DNA of 64,000 nt from Thiomicrorhabdus sp965603495 (lineage in GTDB: Bacteria; Pseudomonadota; Gammaproteobacteria; Thiomicrospirales; Thiomicrospiraceae): NCBI GenBank assembly GCA_965603495.1, contig CBFDDF010000010.1, forward strand, positions 38,281 through 102,280, written 5' to 3'. Shown in pieces: positions 60,934 through 64,000 of this stretch. The notes under the pieces were generated by a model. That model saw nothing but the letters and a program-made list of their open reading frames with translations. It did not search any database and was not told the origin of the DNA. Position numbers and translations under genes: made by a program. Each line of letters starts with the position of its first letter. The first letter of the stretch is position 1.

Positions 60934-61270
60934 TAGATTGCTTAGTAAAAGGAATTTTACCCCCTTACTCAGTAGATGGAAGTCGTTAGGCCAGGAGCAT
61001 AAATCTGATACGCAACCGTGTGTTTACAGTTATCATAAAAATTGGGGGGTGAGAGTAAGGTTTATTTAATTTTATGACGACCAGCCGACTTAATGCGTAA
61101 TCTACGTCCAGTTTACGCTTCGCTTTTCTGTTTAAACTTATCACCCGCGATCGCCATACCTGACCATAATAATGACCTGAATATTAATCAGTATAATTTT
61201 GAGAAAAGGGGACGCTACCCTTTAATTTCATCATTCTTTATGTCTCTCCAAATATCCTTAATTCAAAACA

Positions 61271-61282
61271 ACCAGGTCTGGT
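61271..61282. repeat. Iterated palindrome, 11/12 copy
   Basis: ACCAGGTCTGGT, directly left of the REP-like hairpin. Confidence 0.65.
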
Positions 61283-61284
61283 TC

Positions 61285-61306
61285 TTCCCACGCTCCTGCG
61301 TGGGAA
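61285..61306. repeat. REP-like hairpin
   Basis: TTCCCACGC-TCCT-GCGTGGGAA, a perfect 9-bp stem. Very similar CCCACGC...GCGTGGG elements are widespread between genes in gammaproteobacteria. Confidence 0.7.
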
Positions 61307-61508
61307 TAAGATAACGAGATAAACTACCAAGCCAATCGTTAATTTGATATATTGAGTGAACTTAAGAGTAGCGGGTAAAATACTTAATGACGGGTTGTTT
61401 TTAACTACATAAAAAGTTAAAAGGCTAGCACCCCATTTTGCCAACTTACTTAGGTCTTAGCTGTAATACTAAAAAACATTTAATCTCTTTCAACGATAGG
61501 AGTTCAAC

Positions 61509-61724
61509 ATGGCAATGGGTTCAGCAACGACAATGAGAATTATGGGGCTTGTCCTATTAGTGTTAGGAATTGGTCTTGCAATATGGGGGTATCAATTATC
61601 TGATTCTATTGGATCACAAATAACAGAAGCTGTTACAGGTGCAGATACAGATAAGGTAATGACTTACTACATTACTGGCGCGATCAGTTTTGTGGTGGGC
61701 CTCTACCTTTTCACTAAAAAATAA
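61509..61724 (+). CDS. DUF3185 small membrane protein
   Basis: 71 residues with two membrane helices (about 8-28 and 50-68). MRIMGLVLLVLGIGLAIWGYQLSDS and YITGAISFVVGLYLF fit the DUF3185 family, often found near general stress genes. AGGAG lies 8 bp before the ATG. It is followed 13 bp later by a GlsB/YeaQ-type gene and probably shares its transcript. Confidence 0.85.
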   Translation: MAMGSATTMRIMGLVLLVLGIGLAIWGYQLSDSIGSQITEAVTGADTDKVMTYYITGAISFVVGLYLFTKK

Positions 61725-61737
61725 CACTGGAGGATAT

Positions 61738-61989
61738 ATGGATATCATTAGCTTAATTATATTTGTAGCTGTTGGCGCGCTGGCTGGGTGGCTTGCTGGC
61801 AACATCATGAAGGGAAGAGGATTTGGTGCTATAGGCAATATTGTTGTCGGAATTCTGGGTGCTGTAGTGGGTGGTTATGTATTCGGTTTGCTCGGCATAA
61901 CAACAGGCGGCTTGTTAGGCGCTATCGTTATGGCCACGATTGGCGCTGTTATTTTGTTATTTATAATCAGTATCGTTAAGAAAGCCTAA
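61738..61989 (+). CDS. GlsB/YeaQ/YmgE family membrane protein
   Basis: 83 residues from the ATG at 61738, where GGAGG lies just upstream; a frame start at 61690 lies inside the preceding gene. Three glycine-rich membrane helices with the transglycosylase-associated pattern AGWLAGNIMKGRGFGAIGNIVVGILGAVVGG. Family members are linked to envelope and general stress. Paired with the DUF3185 gene. Confidence 0.92.
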   Translation: MDIISLIIFVAVGALAGWLAGNIMKGRGFGAIGNIVVGILGAVVGGYVFGLLGITTGGLLGAIVMATIGAVILLFIISIVKKA

Positions 61990-62026
61990 CCCAATAGCAG
62001 CTAACCAGAAAATCAACCTTGATAAC

Positions 62027-62063
62027 TATTTCAGTGGGAAATTTACTCACTGAAATATTTGTT
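62027..62063 (+). terminator. Weak terminator after the GlsB-type gene
   Basis: Stem TATTTCAGTG / CACTGAAATA with an 11-nt loop, then TTTGTT. Confidence 0.55.
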
Positions 62064-62101
62064 AGGTTAATAGGTTATTAGGCGGCGCAAAGGAAATTGA
62101 G

Positions 62102-63389
62102 ATGGCCTCTATCGTTTCGCCGGACCGAATCAGGGTTCTCATCAATCGGTTTCGCGATCGACTTTGGGTGAAGCCCTTGGCCGTTTGCTTGCTATCGATT
62201 GCGATGGTGTTCGCCGCAAAACTTGCTGACGGCACTACTTTAGCGCAGGTGGTGCCTGTGATTGCAGCGGATTCTATCGAGACGCTGCTGTCCATCATGG
62301 CCACCAGTATGCTGGTAATCGCTACCTTTTCGGTGGGATCAATGGTGTCGGCCTATGCCTCGGCAAGCAGCACGGCAACTCCGCGGTCATTCACTTTGGT
62401 CGTCGCTGACGACGCATCCCAGAACGCCCTTTCGACCTTTGTGGGTGCATTCATTTTCAGCATCGTGGCTCTTAACGCGGTCAAGAACGAATACTTCCAG
62501 ACGGCAGGTCTCTTCATTCTCTTCGTTTTAACGACGATCGTATTTGGTATGGTCATCATTACGTTTGTCCGCTGGGTTGACAGCATCGCCCGCCTAGGAC
62601 GCCTGGGATCGACGATTGGCAAGGTTGAAAAGGCGACTGCCGAAGCTCTGAGGCGGCGGCGAGATGCGCCAACCCTTCATTGCGCACCAGCGCGGTCTCA
62701 AGCGTGCGGACAAGCAGTGTTCGCGGCGAGCGTGGGTTATGTACAAAACATCGACATCGTCGCGCTCCAAAAGTGGGCAGAGGAAAATCAGGTGCGGGTC
62801 GTGGTAGCGGCTCTGCCAGGCACCTTCACCGCTCCTGGAAGGGCATTGGCGTACGTCAGAGACCTTCCAAGTGATCGATCTAGGATTGACTGCAAGGATG
62901 TAGTCGAGTCGTTCCAGATCGGAAGTGTTCGTCTTTTCGATGACGATCCACGATTTGGTTTGGTGGTGCTGTCGGAGATTGCCGGTCGCGCCTTGTCTCC
63001 CGCCGTCAATGATCCTGGTACGGCTCTTTGCTCTATGGAGTGAGCCCGAGACGCCTGGAGATGAACATGTGCCGAAGTATGACCGAGTAGAAGTGCCCGA
63101 AGTCTCGGTGCGGGACATGTTCGATGACGCTTTCACGGCAATTGCCCGTGACGGCGCTGGTGTGGTCGAGGTGTCAGTGTGGCTACAAAAAGCGCTGCAC
63201 TCTCTCGCGTCGATCGGTGATGCGGAAATGCGAGAGGCCGCCGAGTACCATGGCCAGCTAGCGCTGAAGCGTGCGCAAATTGCGCTGGATATGGTGGAAG
63301 ACTTGACGGCCGTTCGGGACGCTGCCAAGTTCGCGGAGTCAGCTGCTTCGTCAGAAGCTCAGCGAGCTACATCATTGGATAGGGACTGA
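62102..63389 (+). pseudogene. DUF2254 membrane protein gene disrupted by a frameshift
   Basis: The first 313-residue frame (62102-63043) has four membrane helices (about 26-46, 61-83, 113-133, 142-162) and a soluble part reaching GRALSPAVNDPGTA, a DUF2254 hallmark. It then ends after five residues. The +1 frame continues from about 63020 with RLFALWSEPE, then VRVPEVSV-like VEVPEVSVRDMFDDAFTAIARDGAG and a helical tail to 63389, the rest of the same family. A few residues usually between NDPGTA and this tail are also missing, so a small deletion rather than one base loss is likely. The gene is markedly richer in GC and in GCG/CGC codons than its surroundings, indicating transfer. Confidence 0.8.
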
Positions 63390-63623
63390 GAATGCTTAAT
63401 TCTCTCACGTGTTGCGTAGCTTCAAGTTTGAAATGCAATAAAGCTCAGATTCCGTCATGGCATTCCTCTGGCATCCAGTAGAAAAGTCGTTTTAGTGGTC
63501 TTGAATTGAGCTTCCCTGAGTATTTTTTTGTCCCCCATTTTTCTTCCAAGTCTCGGTGATGACAGTTGATTTTCACATGTTGTGAGAAGACGTTGGCTTG
63601 TAAGTGATTTTCTGGGTGAGGGG

Positions 63624-63866
63624 TTAGCCGATAATCAGTAGCGCCAGGTAAGGTGTGATATTGAAGACGAGAAAGAAAATTTTAAACAATCCAAGGAATG
63701 CGTAAATAACGAGATCGAAGGTTTCTCTGGGAAGCGGAAACAAGATGCTTTGGGTTCGATAGACCAAATTTGGAGCAAATGCCGAAAGCACTGTCCACAG
63801 TATTAAGATGCCACCATTAATAATGCTGCTCCACATAAAGAAGGCGGTCAGCGTTTGGATATCCAT
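63624..63866 (-). CDS. Small membrane protein, DUF6868-like
   Basis: 80 residues with two hydrophobic helices (about 14-32 and 50-78). MDIQTLTAFFMWSSIINGGILILW and the later ETFDLVIYAFLGLFKIFFLVFNITPYLAL resemble short membrane proteins annotated DUF6868. I am fairly but not fully sure of the family. An AGGTG element precedes the ATG on the minus strand. Confidence 0.7.
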   Translation of the reverse strand: MDIQTLTAFFMWSSIINGGILILWTVLSAFAPNLVYRTQSILFPLPRETFDLVIYAFLGLFKIFFLVFNITPYLALLIIG

Positions 63867-63920
63867 AATGTTTCACCTTTAATGTTTCTAACATTATTAT
63901 GATTATTGTCTCAAAATAAA

Positions 63921-63948
63921 TGGGCGGTGCATCTTATGCACCGCCCAA
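63921..63948. terminator. Strong bidirectional terminator hairpin
   Basis: Stem TGGGCGGTGCAT / ATGCACCGCCCA with a 4-nt loop. A/T-rich runs on both sides. On the minus strand it ends the gene entering from the right edge. Confidence 0.8.
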
Positions 63949-63976
63949 ATTTATGCCTTATTAGGGGAAAGTCGGT

Positions 63977-64000
63977 TTAGCGGCCACCACCTCCACCACC
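63977..64000 (-). CDS. C-terminal tail of a Gly-rich protein entering from the right edge
   Basis: The minus strand reads GGGGGGR followed by TAA at 63977-63979. Such tails end TPM-domain (YgcG-like) and other secreted proteins. Too little is visible for a family call. Confidence 0.55.
   Translation of the reverse strand, partial: GGGGGGR

Larger units (their letters stand above)
60934..61508. other. Intergenic accessory stretch with REP-like hairpin
   Basis: No gene is supported. It holds a GTTAGGC core at 60985-60991 with no visible left partner, a palindrome copy at 61271 and a REP-like hairpin at 61285-61306. Confidence 0.5.

Noticed and set aside
60985..60991. GTTAGGC core suggesting that the lipase gene is a fifth cassette
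   Set aside because: No RYYYAAC partner or complementary arms are visible upstream; treated as an isolated 7-mer.
61984..62067. GCCTAAC ... GTTAGGT pair after the GlsB-type gene as an attC
   Set aside because: The cores fit, but the inner sequence is dominated by a terminator hairpin that overlaps the right core and no attC-type inner arms are seen. Kept as possible but not called.

Overview
The window looks like a chromosomal segment of a free-living gammaproteobacterium with roughly 40-45 percent GC. Protein style and gene order (clpS-clpA-infA, sdhCDAB-sdhE, rimP-nusA-infB-rbfA-truB-rpsO-pnp, acs-yjcH-actP) suggest the Thiomicrospira / Thiomicrorhabdus / Hydrogenovibrio group of sulfur oxidisers. 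That placement is inference, since no rRNA gene is present.

Layout. 1-1116 (-) holds most of a CARF-nuclease of the Card1/Can2 (DUF1887) family, cut by the left edge, with no CRISPR array or other cas gene in view. 1.5-3.5 kb has a membrane protein, RNase HI and a repeat lipoprotein. 3.8-8.1 kb (-) is a three-gene ABC exporter operon (adaptor, FtsX-type permease, ATPase). 8.4-10.6 kb has a PEP-CTERM protein and a short retention-module protein. Their promoters share a 16-bp operator-like sequence at nearly the same distance from the -10 box, and a third copy lies at 12.7 kb. 11.4-13.8 kb has a Host_attach-type protein, PhnA/YjdM and a DnaJ/CbpA-like co-chaperone.

14.0-54.6 kb is housekeeping: proteolysis (clpSA), translation (infA, the nusA-infB operon, rpsO, pnp), succinate dehydrogenase, aat, dnaE, acetate uptake and activation (acs, yjcH, actP, then a DUF294 protein and a DEDDh exonuclease), a PreP-like M16 protease, roxA, a hybrid histidine kinase and purB.

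54.9-59.7 kb is an integron-type cassette array with no integrase in the window (CALIN-like). It has three well-formed attC sites of the 61-82 bp kind or near it, one long VCR-like attC of 125 bp, and a decayed left site. Its cassettes carry an alpha/beta hydrolase with a membrane coiled-coil protein, no gene at all, a lipoprotein nitroreductase of SagB type, and a lipoprotein with a small partner. Long near-identical repeats precede the 61-bp attC sites. 59.9-64 kb is further accessory DNA: a class 3 lipase, small membrane stress-type proteins, a GC-rich frameshifted DUF2254 gene and the tail of a Gly-rich protein.

The strongest unexplained signal is a 12-bp perfect palindrome, ACCAGGCCTGGT, often extended to GACCAGGCCTGGTC. 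It occurs 9 times exactly and about 7 more times with one or two mismatches, where chance predicts about 0.004 exact copies in 64 kb. It lies between genes, inside five coding regions in two different reading frames, inside cassette-array repeats, and as the core of the terminator stems of dnaE and acs.
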